From: Archangium violaceum Cb vi76
GTDB taxonomy: Bacteria; Myxococcota; Myxococcia; Myxococcales; Myxococcaceae
Assembly (NCBI RefSeq): GCF_000733295.1
Contig: NZ_JPMI01000109.1
Span: 1 to 64,000 of the forward strand
Length of the DNA stretch: 64,000 nt
Reading direction: 5' to 3'
The position numbers and the translations under genes are program-made. Below are positions 52,294 to 61,313 of this stretch, piece by piece; within the stretch, counting starts at the first letter, position 1; each line of letters starts with the position of its first letter. The notes under the pieces were generated by a model. That model ran no database searches and was not told where the DNA came from. It saw nothing but the letters and a program-made list of their open reading frames with translations.

Positions 52294-53142
52294 TTACTCG
52301 TCCTCGCCTTCGCTCTCCGCTGCTGCATCCTCAGCTTTCTCTTGCTCGGCGGCCTTCTTCATCTCTTCCCACTTCGTCAGGGCGGATGCCACATGGTGGA
52401 GCGTGTGTCGCTGTAGCCTCTTGTGATGCACCGCGAAGTAGTATTCCCCGGCGATTGAAACGAAGTCGAAAGGCGAGGCCGGGTGATCCTTCAGCCACGC
52501 CTCTGCTTCTGCACGGGTTCCAAAAGACGGCGGCGTGGTAGGTATGCCTCCTGCGGTCAGCTCCCCGATGTACGGCTCGATGATGTAGTCGCGGTATATG
52601 AAGCGAGCGTTGTCCTCACGAGTATACACAGCCTGATAGTACTCATCGCCAATGAGTATGAATGACGGACTGGGGGGCTCCGCTGTTCCCTTCAGCCATG
52701 CCTCTGCTTCATCGCGCGTCGCGAAATGCGCGATAGCGAGCGGAGCATAGTCAAGGCGATTATTGATGTAGTCCTCGCAAGTGTCGAGCTGTCCTGTGTC
52801 GGCTACGAAGTTGACCTGATGGATGAGGAGGAGCACCGATCGCTTTTGTTCAGGCTCGAGCGTCTCGTTGAAATCCTTCAGGAGGAACTCCATGGCCTTT
52901 TGAGAGTTCGCCGCATCCTTACGTGTTTCAAGAGCGGTGCTCGCATGGGCGCTTGGCGGGGGCGCGAGCCTCTTGAGGTAATCCTCGAACAGATAGACCT
53001 GGCCTGTTGCGCTGATGAAGTCTCTGTACACGTTCACCCGCGCCCAGAGTTGCTGTTCTTCTTTTCTGCCTTCGAGCCCCGCTGCGCGCCAACGGGATGC
53101 GGCGAATCGAGCTGCGCTGTTGAGGGAATCATGGATCTTCAC
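52294..53142 (-). CDS. Hypothetical protein with two internal repeats
   Basis: The 282-residue protein has two similar blocks: FATRDEAEAWLKGTAEPP followed by FILIGDEYYQAVY, and FGTRAEAEAWLKDHPASP followed by FVSIAGEYYFAVH. The blocks are about 60 residues apart. A hydrophilic acidic tail (EDAAAESEGEDE) ends it. It has no signal peptide, and overlaps by 4 bp with the lipoprotein gene upstream. It may be a cytoplasmic partner, for example an immunity protein; this is inference. Confidence 0.65.
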   Translation of the reverse strand: MKIHDSLNSAARFAASRWRAAGLEGRKEEQQLWARVNVYRDFISATGQVYLFEDYLKRLAPPPSAHASTALETRKDAANSQKAMEFLLKDFNETLEPEQKRSVLLLIHQVNFVADTGQLDTCEDYINNRLDYAPLAIAHFATRDEAEAWLKGTAEPPSPSFILIGDEYYQAVYTREDNARFIYRDYIIEPYIGELTAGGIPTTPPSFGTRAEAEAWLKDHPASPFDFVSIAGEYYFAVHHKRLQRHTLHHVASALTKWEEMKKAAEQEKAEDAAAESEGEDE

Positions 53143-53825
53143 CGGGCGGTCTCCGCGACGATGGGAGAGGGGAACCCCGAGGTGTTCTCCGTGAACAACA
53201 CGAGCGGCATCAGGATGAGCGCACCTGCTCCCGCAGCAGTGCCTACGGCAACGAAGGCGACTCCCGCGATGACGATGACGGTTCCTGCGAGAAGTTGCTC
53301 ACGGTGGGTCTTGATCCAATCAAGCGCGGGCTCTATCGCATGGAATTCCGCAGCGTATTCTTCGGCCCAACTGCCCCTTCCCTTCGTGCATAAAACTGCT
53401 TGTTCCATGCAATGCCTCGGACACCACCATGTCCTGGCAATGCGCCATGGCTGTCTTTTGACATCATCGTACTTCGACTGGCCAACCTGGATCGGTCTGC
53501 TGCTCGCAAGGCAGTCCTGCTGGCACTGGACTCGTCGGCCTTCGCAGTACTCCTTCAACCCCGTAGAGGAGACGCGCACGATTCCTTGGTTCGGGTTCAT
53601 CGCGCTCAGGGCGGATTGGAATTTCGTCAGATCGAAGTCCTTGAGCGGCTTCCAATCGTGAGTGATTCGTCCATCCGGCGTCTCCTGGATGATGAGCGCA
53701 TACCTGGCCAGATCGTGCGGACCGGTAGGTCCCTGGGCCGCGACAATGGGCTGGGTGACGCTACAGGCCATGAGGAGACCGAGGCTCGACGCCATGAACT
53801 TCCGCACGAGCGTTGTGGTGGACAT
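53139..53825 (-). CDS. Cys-rich lipoprotein, possible toxin of a two-gene cassette
   Basis: The product is about 228 residues from ATG 53825, with signal FMASSLGLLMAC and a lipobox Cys. A block with repeated Cys follows (CEGRRVQCQQDC, WWCPRHCMEQAVLC), and a hydrophobic segment near residues 185-210 (LAGTVIVIAGVAFVAVG). Myxobacterial Sit-type toxins are lipoproteins followed by a partner gene, and the same arrangement is seen here. No family can be assigned with confidence. Confidence 0.6.
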   Translation of the reverse strand: MSTTTLVRKFMASSLGLLMACSVTQPIVAAQGPTGPHDLARYALIIQETPDGRITHDWKPLKDFDLTKFQSALSAMNPNQGIVRVSSTGLKEYCEGRRVQCQQDCLASSRPIQVGQSKYDDVKRQPWRIARTWWCPRHCMEQAVLCTKGRGSWAEEYAAEFHAIEPALDWIKTHREQLLAGTVIVIAGVAFVAVGTAAGAGALILMPLVLFTENTSGFPSPIVAETAR

Positions 53826-53964
53826 GCAGGATTCCCGGAGTGGTGTTCCAGCCATCCCTTTGATGTCTGGAGAATGGGGAGCCTAGAGGGAGTGACGCGA
53901 CGGCACACCTGGTCACTGAAGAGGGCGTTGCCTTTCATACCCTGGAGAGGAGATTCTCCCGTCC

Positions 53965-54930
53965 ATGGAATCCAGGCGAATCAAGAGAATCGGTATGGTG
54001 GGGGGTGGTGTCATGGGCTGCGGCATCGCGCTCGAGTTCGCTACCGCGGGCCGGCAGGTGACGCTCTACAACACCCGCTCGGACAGCAGTGCCCAGGCCC
54101 AGGTGCGCATGGAGCACGATGCGGCCCAGATGGTGGAGACAGGGCTTCTCTCCCCGGCCCAGGCCTCCGCCGCGCTCGCGCGCATCCGGCGCACCACCGT
54201 CCTCGCCGAGGCCGTCGCGGACAAGGACTTCGTCATCGAGTCCGTCCCCGAGGATCTCGCTCTCAAGCAGCGGGTCTTCAAGGAACTGGATGGGATCGCC
54301 TCTCCGGCCACCATCCTTGCCTCCAACACCACCTCTCTCAGCGTGACTGCGATCGCCAGGGACTGTTCCCGGCCCGAGCGCGTCCTCTCCGCGCACTACT
54401 ACCTGCCCGCGAACCTCATCCCCCTCGTGGATGTCATCCCCGGTGAGAAGACGTCTCTGGAGGTCGTCGAGGCCACCCGGCTCCTGCTCGAAGAGGTGGG
54501 CAAGGCCCCCGTGGTGTTCCAACGCGATGTGCCAGGCTCCATCGGTCCCCGTCTTCAGCAGGCGTTGATCGCCGAGGCCCTCCGCCTCGTCCAGGAGGGC
54601 GTGGCAACCCCGGAGATGGTGGACCGGGCCATCACCCATGGGATGGGGCGGCGCCTCGGCGTCACTGGTGTCTTCGACCGGTTGGATCTCGTGGGGTTGG
54701 ATCAGATGGCGGCCATCATGCGCGGCTCCAACCGCCCCGTGCCCCCGGTCATCGCCCAGAAGGTCGAGCGGGGGGAGTTCGGGCTCAAGTCGGGGCAGGG
54801 CTTCTATTCGTGGACGCCCGATGCCACCGCCGCCTTCGAGGAGCGTGTGGCTCGCCACCTCAGCGCCCAGCTCCGTGAGGAGCGTGCCTCGGGCAGGTTG
54901 CGCACTCCTTCTCCGGAGACGGAGTCGTGA
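53965..54930 (+). CDS. 3-hydroxyacyl-CoA dehydrogenase
   Basis: The 321-residue enzyme begins with the NAD-binding IGMVGGGVMGCGIAL, then ESVPEDLALKQRVFKEL and NTTSLSVTAIA, and SAHYYLPANLIPLVDVIPG carries the catalytic His. The C-terminal domain is helical. It fits the stand-alone short form with one 3HCDH C-terminal domain. It likely oxidises 3-hydroxyacyl-CoA or a related acid. It overlaps by 4 bp with the next gene. Confidence 0.9.
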   Translation: MESRRIKRIGMVGGGVMGCGIALEFATAGRQVTLYNTRSDSSAQAQVRMEHDAAQMVETGLLSPAQASAALARIRRTTVLAEAVADKDFVIESVPEDLALKQRVFKELDGIASPATILASNTTSLSVTAIARDCSRPERVLSAHYYLPANLIPLVDVIPGEKTSLEVVEATRLLLEEVGKAPVVFQRDVPGSIGPRLQQALIAEALRLVQEGVATPEMVDRAITHGMGRRLGVTGVFDRLDLVGLDQMAAIMRGSNRPVPPVIAQKVERGEFGLKSGQGFYSWTPDATAAFEERVARHLSAQLREERASGRLRTPSPETES

Positions 54931-55511
54931 CTCCCGACACCGTGCTGCTGGACCTGTCCGTGCTCGCCGATTTCTTCGGCGACTCGGTGCGCGAGTACGA
55001 GTCGTGTACCCCCGAGCTCCCGCCTCGCTGCTGGGCCATCCTGCTCGGGCGTTTCTCCGAAGACGCCATGTCCGTGGAGCGCGTCCGCTTCGCGCGCAAC
55101 ATTCGTGAGTCCGACGGCGCGGTGCTCGAGGAGTTCCAGTCCACCATCATCCCGCGCTTCGGCGCCTGTTACTCCAATGGCCGTCGCGGCTTCTGGTGCG
55201 AACCCAAGGAACTCCTGCGCATTTCCCAGGAGGCCGAGGCCGAGGGGCTGGAGGTGCTCGGCTCCATCCACCTGCACCCGGATTGGCACCGCATCGGCCC
55301 GCCTCATGAGCGCGGCCTCCGCGTCAGCCAGGATCCCACTCCCATGGATCGGCACCTCTTCTGCGGCTCCGGCTGGCCGCTCAACATGATCCTCTACCTG
55401 GAGCGGCGCGAGGGGCGGATCTATCAGTCGCTCGGGGCCTGGGCTCCTCCCTCCACGCCTGGCGACAGCTGCCGGCCCCTGGCTCTTCGTCTCTCCGTCT
55501 CCGGGCGCTGA
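54927..55511 (+). CDS. JAMM/MPN-like protein
   Basis: The 194-residue protein starts at GTG overlapping the upstream stop (GTGA). GSIHLHPDWHR gives the HxH metal pair and PTPMDRHLF supplies a T-x-x-D in place of S-x-x-D, with more residues between them than usual. An acidic residue early on could be the JAMM Glu. If active, it would be a metal-dependent isopeptidase. No E1/E2-like gene is near. Confidence is limited. Confidence 0.5.
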   Translation: MTPDTVLLDLSVLADFFGDSVREYESCTPELPPRCWAILLGRFSEDAMSVERVRFARNIRESDGAVLEEFQSTIIPRFGACYSNGRRGFWCEPKELLRISQEAEAEGLEVLGSIHLHPDWHRIGPPHERGLRVSQDPTPMDRHLFCGSGWPLNMILYLERREGRIYQSLGAWAPPSTPGDSCRPLALRLSVSGR

Positions 55512-55599
55512 GCTTCCGCGAACGGAGCGAGAAGGTCCGCTCCTTCTTGGGTGGGTCCCGGGTGAGCCCCGGGGCCCGGGCGTGCTTTAAAATAGGGCC

Positions 55600-55836
55600 G
55601 TGGCCGACTTCACCGAAGAGCAGATGGATTCCGCGCTCCACCTCGCCAGCCAGGAGCTGTCCTTCCCCTCGTACTATGAGGCCTGTGTCCGGCCCCTCCT
55701 GCGCAACCCCGAGGGCCATTGGCCCCGGTGCTGTGCCGGAGGTTGTGAGCCTTGTGCTCAGACCTTGATCCGGGTCGCTCTGCGCACGCTGGAGATTCTG
55801 GGGACTCCTCGCGTCACTCCTATTCCGGAGTGGTGA
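55600..55836 (+). CDS. Small Cys-rich protein
   Basis: The 78-residue product from GTG 55600 contains CCAGGCEPC near residues 45-53, which could bind a metal. The rest is helical. It is downstream of the JAMM-like gene with about 90 bp between. No family is recognised. Confidence 0.6.
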   Translation: MADFTEEQMDSALHLASQELSFPSYYEACVRPLLRNPEGHWPRCCAGGCEPCAQTLIRVALRTLEILGTPRVTPIPEW

Positions 55837-55877
55837 GCGCGGGGGCTCGGTGATGCACGCTGTTCATCCCCGGTAGA

Positions 55878-55911
55878 CCCTCACCCCAGCCCTCTCCCAG
55901 AGGGAGAGGGG
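55878..55911. repeat. Dispersed palindromic repeat, copy J
   Basis: CCCTCACCCC then CCCTCTCCC-AGA-GGGAGAGGG. Short form, same orientation as the next copy. Confidence 0.85.
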
Positions 55912-55921
55912 GCATACACGG

Positions 55922-55978
55922 AGCCAACCTGGTTGGGCTCGATACCCTCACCCCGTCCCTCTCCCGAGGGGAGAGGGA
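55922..55978. repeat. Dispersed palindromic repeat, copy K (long form)
   Basis: CCAACCTGG arm, then CGATACCCTCACCCC and CCCTCTCCC-GAG-GGGAGAGGG. It is 65 bp from copy J. Between 55837 and 55997 nothing else is seen. Confidence 0.85.
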
Positions 55979-55997
55979 ACATTGTTTCGCCATGGCC

Positions 55998-56684
55998 TCA
56001 GAAGAGGCGCACTCCCAGGCCCAGGCGCACCCCGTAGCCCAGCCTCGTCTGCGTCACTCCTCGCAGCTCCTTGAACACTTCCACCCCCAGCTCGCCCACC
56101 GCCGACAGCGACAGGTCCTCGCCCAGGTAGATCTCCGCTCCTCCACCCGCCATCGGCTTCACCCGCCACGTCCCCCCCGGGCTCAGTCCCAGCTCGTACG
56201 GCACCTCCACCAGCCCCACCGCCGTCACCGTCTCCGCCACCTTCCAGCTCGCCACCACCGCCGGGTTCACCTGCAGGAACCACCCCTCCAGGTTCTGCTC
56301 GTCGAAGTACCGGCTCCCCGAGTTCCCCGTCACCCCCAGCCCCAGCTCCGGCGCCACCGCCCACGTTCCGTTCGTCCATACCTGCCGCCTCGCCACTCCC
56401 TCCGCCGTCACCGCCAGCCGCAGATAGTCGAACCGCGCCCGCCCTCCCACCTCCCAGCCCCCCGTCCCCTGGCGGTACGCCGCCCCCACTTCCGGCACCC
56501 CCACCCATCCGGACACCGCCGTCGCCCCATCGGGCAACGCCGCCGGAGCCACCACCGCCCCGAAGTTCTCCCGCTTCTCCTCCAGCCTCACCGCCTCCGC
56601 CGTCGTCTCCGTGGCCGGGGCCTTCGTCTCCTGCGCCGCCGCCATCAGCGGCGTGAGCACACACACCAGCATCAGTCGCGTCAT
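55998..56684 (-). CDS. Outer-membrane beta-barrel-like protein
   Basis: The 228-residue protein has a signal peptide (MLVCVLTPLMAAAQ) and strands alternating in polar and hydrophobic residues through to a C-terminal Phe (LGLGVRLF). About eight strands can be counted by eye. No function can be given. Two dispersed repeats follow its stop. Confidence 0.65.
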   Translation of the reverse strand: MTRLMLVCVLTPLMAAAQETKAPATETTAEAVRLEEKRENFGAVVAPAALPDGATAVSGWVGVPEVGAAYRQGTGGWEVGGRARFDYLRLAVTAEGVARRQVWTNGTWAVAPELGLGVTGNSGSRYFDEQNLEGWFLQVNPAVVASWKVAETVTAVGLVEVPYELGLSPGGTWRVKPMAGGGAEIYLGEDLSLSAVGELGVEVFKELRGVTQTRLGYGVRLGLGVRLF

Positions 56685-56912
56685 AGGCGGCCCACTCTGG
56701 CGCCTCGCCCTCGGCCCGTCGAGCGTTTCCTCGTCCCTCCCCCTGACGCTTACCCAACAATTTCAAGCCCTTGGCTTCTCGTTTCGTGTTCCCCGACAGG
56801 TATGCCAGGGAGTACTCTCGTTTCGTGGTAGTCTTCTTTCTCGGAAAGTTATACTTCTTCACCCGTAGTGGATGCCCGGTTTCTCCCAGGATCGCCGCTC
56901 CAGGGGTTCCCC

Positions 56913-58058
56913 ATGGCCGACAGCCCGCACCGCGCCACCATCCTCGAGCCCGCACCTTCGTCCGTCTCCGCCGACGTCAGTCCCCGGCGGCGCTCCACCC
57001 GTTTCCGCCCCCGCGTCCTGCTCGTCGAGCCGGACAAGGACACGCGCTCCTCCCTCGCCCTGGGCCTCGTCGGCGCCGGCTTCGAGGTGCTCGCCGCCCC
57101 CTCCATCGAGGACGTCCTCGGGGAATTGGGTGAGGGCCGCCCGTTGCCCCACCTCGTCATCGCCCCCGCCGAGCCCAACGAGGACGGCCTGGACGGCTTC
57201 ACCTTCTGCGAGCGGCTGCGCGCCGACGCCCGCACCGAGCACCTCCCGGTGTACCTCCTCTCTCGCCGCGAGGAGCCCCACCACCGCTCGCGCGCCGAGG
57301 CCGTGCGCGCCGATGACTACCTCCTCCAGCCCCTGCCTCCGCGGGTGGTGGTGTCCCTGGCCCGCCTGAAGGCCGGCCGCAGTGCCTTCGCTCCCGCCTA
57401 CGAGGCCCATACCGTCCGCATGCCCCTGGCCCAGGTGCTCCATGCCCTGCTGTGTGGCTCGCGCTCCGGCCGCATCGAGCTGCGCGACAACGAGGGCTGG
57501 CTCTCCTTCCACGAGGGCCATGTGGTGGACGCGTCCTTCGAGGGCGAGCGCGGCCTCACCGCCATCCGCCGCATGCTCTTCTTCGGCTCGGGCGCCTACG
57601 CCGTCTCCTTCGCCGAGGTGCTCGCCGAGGGGAAGCTCCTGCTCAACCTGAAGATCTACGCCTCGTTGCTGCTGCCCGCCGCCGAGCGTTTCGCCGCCCT
57701 GTGCGCCCTGGGCATCCCCCTGTCCGCCCGGCTCGTGGTGGACTTCAAGCGGCTGGCGGACGTCCTCAAGTCCCTGCCCGATGACGTGGGCCAGGTCCTC
57801 CGCCTCTTCGATGGCCAGCGCACCGTGCACACCGCCTTGCTGGAGTGCCGCATGCCCGAGGTCACCACCCTGGAGGTGGTGACGTGTCTCTACGCCCAGG
57901 GCGTGCTGGTGCCCGCCAACCTCATCGCCGAGCGCGAGCCGGTGCCCCACACCATTCCGCCCTTCTTCGAGCCGGTGCTCTCCCCGGAGGCCCCTGGGGA
58001 AGAGGACGAGCCCTTCTCCGAGGCGTTCGAGACGCCGGGCCCCTCCCGGGCGGCCTGA
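56913..58058 (+). CDS. Response-regulator-like protein with DUF4388
   Basis: The product is 381 residues from ATG 56913. The receiver-like part (about 35-150) has PRVLLVEPDKDTRSSLA and HLVIAPAEPNEDGLDGF, but the phosphoacceptor Asp position reads as Ala/Pro-rich, so phosphorylation is doubtful. From about 165 the DUF4388 domain follows (PLAQVLHALLCGSRSGRIELR, EGHVVDASFEGERG), widespread in myxobacteria. The C-terminus is Pro/Glu-rich. It probably serves as a signalling adaptor. Confidence 0.75.
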   Translation: MADSPHRATILEPAPSSVSADVSPRRRSTRFRPRVLLVEPDKDTRSSLALGLVGAGFEVLAAPSIEDVLGELGEGRPLPHLVIAPAEPNEDGLDGFTFCERLRADARTEHLPVYLLSRREEPHHRSRAEAVRADDYLLQPLPPRVVVSLARLKAGRSAFAPAYEAHTVRMPLAQVLHALLCGSRSGRIELRDNEGWLSFHEGHVVDASFEGERGLTAIRRMLFFGSGAYAVSFAEVLAEGKLLLNLKIYASLLLPAAERFAALCALGIPLSARLVVDFKRLADVLKSLPDDVGQVLRLFDGQRTVHTALLECRMPEVTTLEVVTCLYAQGVLVPANLIAEREPVPHTIPPFFEPVLSPEAPGEEDEPFSEAFETPGPSRAA

Positions 58059-58102
58059 GGCGGGCCTGGACCGGCCCCACGCCGGAGGTTAGAAGACGCG
58101 CC

Positions 58103-58852
58103 ATGTCCGGTCACAATCGGTGGTCGAAGCTCAAGCGGTACAAGGCCGTGATGGGCGCGAGCAAGGGCAAGCTCTACAGCAAGCTCATCAAGGAGCTCAC
58201 CGTCGCGGCGCGGTTGGGGGGCGGCAGCCCTGACAACAATGCCCGGTTGCGCGTGGCCATCCTCGCGGCCCGCGAGGCCAACATGCCCAACGACAACATC
58301 CAGCGCGCCATCAAGAAGGGCACCGGCGAGCTGGAGGGCGAGAGCTACGAGGAGATCGTCTACGAGGGCTATGGCCCCGGCGGCGTGGCCATGCTCGTGG
58401 AGTGCCTCACCGACAACCGCAACCGCACCGCCAGCGACATGCGCTCCATGTTCTCCAAGGAGGACGGCAATCTGGGCGCCGAAGGCTCGGTGAACTGGAT
58501 GTTCCACAAGAAGGGCCTCATCACCGTGAAGCCCGGCCCCTCCGAGGACGAGGTGATGGAGAAGGCCATCGAAGCCGGCGCCGAGGACGTCATCAACCAC
58601 GGCGCCGAGGGCTTCGAGGTGCGCACCGCTCCGGCGGATCTGCACGCCGTGGCCTCCAGCCTGGAGCAGTCCGGCCTGAAGCTGGGCGAGCAGAAGTGGA
58701 CGTACTTCCCGCAGAACACCGTCCGCGTCGAGGGTGACAACGCGAAGAAGCTGCTCAAGCTGATGGAGTTGCTCGAGGACAACGACGACGTGCAGAACGT
58801 GCACGCCAACTTCGAGATGGACGAGGCCCTCATGGAGTCGCTCTCCGCGTAG
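58103..58852 (+). CDS. yebC: YebC/PmpR-family regulator
   Basis: The 249-residue protein shows MSGHNRWSKLKRYKAVMGASKGK, then GGGSPDNNARLRVAILAAREANMPNDNIQRAIKKG, the family signature. It binds DNA or ribosome in other bacteria (a TACO1 relative that helps translation at polyproline). The order yebC-ruvC-ruvA is common. A GGAGG lies about 15 bases upstream of the ATG. Confidence 0.95.
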   Translation: MSGHNRWSKLKRYKAVMGASKGKLYSKLIKELTVAARLGGGSPDNNARLRVAILAAREANMPNDNIQRAIKKGTGELEGESYEEIVYEGYGPGGVAMLVECLTDNRNRTASDMRSMFSKEDGNLGAEGSVNWMFHKKGLITVKPGPSEDEVMEKAIEAGAEDVINHGAEGFEVRTAPADLHAVASSLEQSGLKLGEQKWTYFPQNTVRVEGDNAKKLLKLMELLEDNDDVQNVHANFEMDEALMESLSA

Positions 58853-58938
58853 TGGGGGAGACGGGCACATCGACACGGGGGCGGCCCGCGCGTTATAGGG
58901 CAGGCTGAACCCCTGTTCCGTTGTCCCCGGAGAGGAAT

Positions 58939-59514
58939 TTGCGCGTCCTAGGCATCGACCCCGGCAGCCGCTTCATGGGGTATGGCGTGGTGGAGGAGCG
59001 GCGAGGCCGGCTGGTCCACGTGGGCCATGGCGTCATCAAGGTGGACCCCGACGCGCCCCTGGAGTTGCGGCTCAAGGAGCTGCATGGCGGGCTGCTGACG
59101 GCCGTGAAGCTCTACAAGCCCCAGTCCGTGGCGGTGGAGGGCGTCTTCACCTTCCGCAACGCGCGCAGTGCCCTCATCCTGGGGCATGCCCGCGGGGTGG
59201 CGCTGCTGGCCGCCGCCCAGGCCGGGCTCTCCGTGCACGAGTACCCGCCCGCCCGGGTGAAGCGCGCGGTGGGTGCCGGTGGCGCCGCCGACAAGGACGC
59301 GGTGGCGCGCATGGTATGTACCTTCCTCCAGGTCGAGGTATTGGATCGCGCGGATGCCAGTGACGCACTGGCGGTGGCGATCTGCCACCTCAACCAGGGC
59401 CGGTCCGGCGTGCCCGTATCGGGCGCCAGGCCCTCGAAGACGCGCCGCAAGTCGGCGCAGGCGCAGCTCGCGGACAAGCTGACGCCGTCCTACAGGAGGC
59501 CGGAAGCGCGATGA
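58939..59514 (+). CDS. ruvC: Holliday-junction resolvase RuvC
   Basis: The 191-residue nuclease starts at TTG 58939 with GGAGAGG just before it; TTG 58921 is the alternative. The four acidic residues of RuvC are visible: Asp in GIDPGSRFMGYG, Glu in VAVEGVFTF, and two Asp near KDAVARMV and RADASDALAVAICH. It resolves junctions with RuvAB. It overlaps ruvA by 4 bp. Confidence 0.95.
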   Translation: MRVLGIDPGSRFMGYGVVEERRGRLVHVGHGVIKVDPDAPLELRLKELHGGLLTAVKLYKPQSVAVEGVFTFRNARSALILGHARGVALLAAAQAGLSVHEYPPARVKRAVGAGGAADKDAVARMVCTFLQVEVLDRADASDALAVAICHLNQGRSGVPVSGARPSKTRRKSAQAQLADKLTPSYRRPEAR

Positions 59515-60122
59515 TCGCGGCACTGCGTGGCAACGTTCTGGAGAAGAGCCTCGAGGAGGCCACCATCGACGTGGGGGGAGTGGGCTACCGCGTGTTCTTC
59601 TCCTCGCTCACGCTGGGGCGGCTGCCCGCGGAGGGCCAGCCCGTGCAGGTGCGCGTGCGCACCGTGGTGCGCGAGGACGCCTTCGAGCTGTTCGGCTTCC
59701 TCAGCCGCTCCGAGGAGGAGTTGTTCCTCCTGCTCAACTCGGTGTCCCACGTGGGGCCGAGGCTCGCGCTGGCGGTGCTCTCCGGCATGGAGGTGCCGGA
59801 GCTGGTGGCCGCGCTGGGCCGGGGCGAGGTGGCGCGCCTCACCAAGATTCACGGGGTGGGGAAGAAGACCGCCGAGCGGCTCGTGCTGGAGCTCAAGGAC
59901 AAGGTGAAGACGCTGCACCTGGAGCAGGTGGCCGCCCAGGCGAAGCCCGTGGCTCCCGAGTCCGCGCAGAGGGCGGACCTCGTCTCGGCGCTCATCAACC
60001 TCGGCTACAAGCAGCCGCAGGCGGAGAAGGCCGCGGAGTCCGCCAGCGAGCGGCTCGGCGCCGAGGCCGCCTTCCAGGCCCTCTTCCGCGAGGCCCTCAA
60101 GTCCCTGCGCACCGGCGCCTAG
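59511..60122 (+). CDS. ruvA: Holliday-junction DNA helicase subunit RuvA
   Basis: The 203-residue protein has the N-terminal OB-fold (GNVLEKSLEEATIDVGGVGYRVF), two HhH motifs (HVGPRLALAVLSGM and KIHGVGKKTAERLVLEL) and a C-terminal helical RuvB-binding domain from about 150. It overlaps the ruvC stop. RuvB is not within the window. Confidence 0.95.
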   Translation: MIAALRGNVLEKSLEEATIDVGGVGYRVFFSSLTLGRLPAEGQPVQVRVRTVVREDAFELFGFLSRSEEELFLLLNSVSHVGPRLALAVLSGMEVPELVAALGRGEVARLTKIHGVGKKTAERLVLELKDKVKTLHLEQVAAQAKPVAPESAQRADLVSALINLGYKQPQAEKAAESASERLGAEAAFQALFREALKSLRTGA

Positions 60123-60129
60123 GGAATAC

Positions 60130-60285
60130 CTACCGGGGCTCGCCGCCTTCCTCGCCCACGGCCATGGTCGTCACGCGGTCGGAGGGCTTGGGCTTGTCGG
60201 GCTTGCTCGCCTGCTTGTCGTCGGGCTTCTTGCGCTTGGGCAGCTCGAACTTGATGAAGGGCAGGCCCTTCTTCGGCTTCGTCAC
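60130..60285 (-). CDS. Small Lys-rich protein (51 residues)
   Basis: A GTG start with GGAGGACATC before it opens a 51-residue frame: MTKPKKGLPFIKFELPK, then a Lys/Asp/Pro-rich middle, ending GEEGGEPR. It is too short for most callers. It lies antisense between ruvA and the ATP-grasp gene. The strong ribosome site and low-complexity but ordered sequence make it credible; function unknown. Confidence 0.6.
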   Translation of the reverse strand: MTKPKKGLPFIKFELPKRKKPDDKQASKPDKPKPSDRVTTMAVGEEGGEPR

Positions 60286-60362
60286 GATGTCCTCCTCGCG
60301 TGTCCATCTTCAAGGTGTGCACGGCCCGGACCACCTATGTGTCCATTACCTGGGGGGAGTGC

Positions 60363-61313
60363 TTGAGAATCGGCATCTTTGGCGCGGCGGCGGATGTGCA
60401 ATGCAAGGCAGTAGCCCGCGAGGCCTCGGTGCTCGGCGCGGATACGGTGTTCATCGAGCCCGATGCGCTCGACCGGGGCCTGCCGCTGTCCATGCTCGAC
60501 GGGCGGACCTTCTACCTGGGAGAGGAGGTGGACGACGTCCAGGGCTTCTACCTCCGCTCCATCCCCGCCCCCTATGCCCCCTCGATGGAGCGCGATGGCG
60601 AGTTCGTCCTCTACGAGGACTGGTTCACCACCTTCATGCACACGCGCGAGCGGGCCTCGTACTTCGTGGCGTGGTTGCTCCAGCTCGCCCATCGGGGCGC
60701 CACGCTGGTCAACGCCCCGCACGCCGCGAGCGTCATGCAATACAAGCCCTTCCAACTCCACGCGCTGCGCGGCGTCGGGGCCCGGGTGCCGCGCACGCTC
60801 ATCTCCAACGATCCGGCCGCCATCCGCGCCTTCCACGCCGAGGTGAAGGACGTCATCTTCAAGCCCATCATGGGAGGGGCCATCACCCGGGTGCTGGATG
60901 AGGAGGCGCTCGAGCGGCTCGAGGACGTCACCGCCTCGCCCGTCATCTTCCAGGAGCGCGCCCCGGGAGAGGATCTGCGCATTATGCTGGTGGGGGACGA
61001 GCTCGTCTCCTCGGTGGCCATCGACACGCCGGAGCAGCACCTCGACTTCCGGGCGGACCCCATCTACAGCGGGGGAGGGGCCTCCTACCGCGAGGTGCAA
61101 CTCCCCGAGTCCGTCCAGCGTTTCTGCCGGGAGGCCGCGCGCGCGTGCGGCCTCACCTTCGCGGGCATCGACATCAAGCACCAGGGCGACGAGTGGGTGT
61201 TCCTCGAGCTCAACAGCTCACCCATCTACCTGGACGTCGAGTTGAAGCTGGGGCACCCCATCAGCCACGCCATCGCCCGGCGCGTGGTGGAAGGGGCGCG
61301 CGGTCAGAAGTAG
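60363..61313 (+). CDS. ATP-grasp protein (RimK/glutathione-synthetase-like)
   Basis: The product is about 316 residues from TTG 60363, preceded by GGGGAG; a start at 60300 is possible. The N-terminal RIGIFGAAADVQ is a Rossmann-like pre-ATP-grasp part. The ATP-grasp core holds KPIMGGAITRVL, FQERAPGEDLRIMLVGDELV and FLELNSSPIYLDVE (metal-binding Glu/Asn). It should ligate an amine to a carboxylate; substrate is unknown. Its end overlaps the convergent DksA-like gene. Confidence 0.82.
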   Translation: MRIGIFGAAADVQCKAVAREASVLGADTVFIEPDALDRGLPLSMLDGRTFYLGEEVDDVQGFYLRSIPAPYAPSMERDGEFVLYEDWFTTFMHTRERASYFVAWLLQLAHRGATLVNAPHAASVMQYKPFQLHALRGVGARVPRTLISNDPAAIRAFHAEVKDVIFKPIMGGAITRVLDEEALERLEDVTASPVIFQERAPGEDLRIMLVGDELVSSVAIDTPEQHLDFRADPIYSGGGASYREVQLPESVQRFCREAARACGLTFAGIDIKHQGDEWVFLELNSSPIYLDVELKLGHPISHAIARRVVEGARGQK

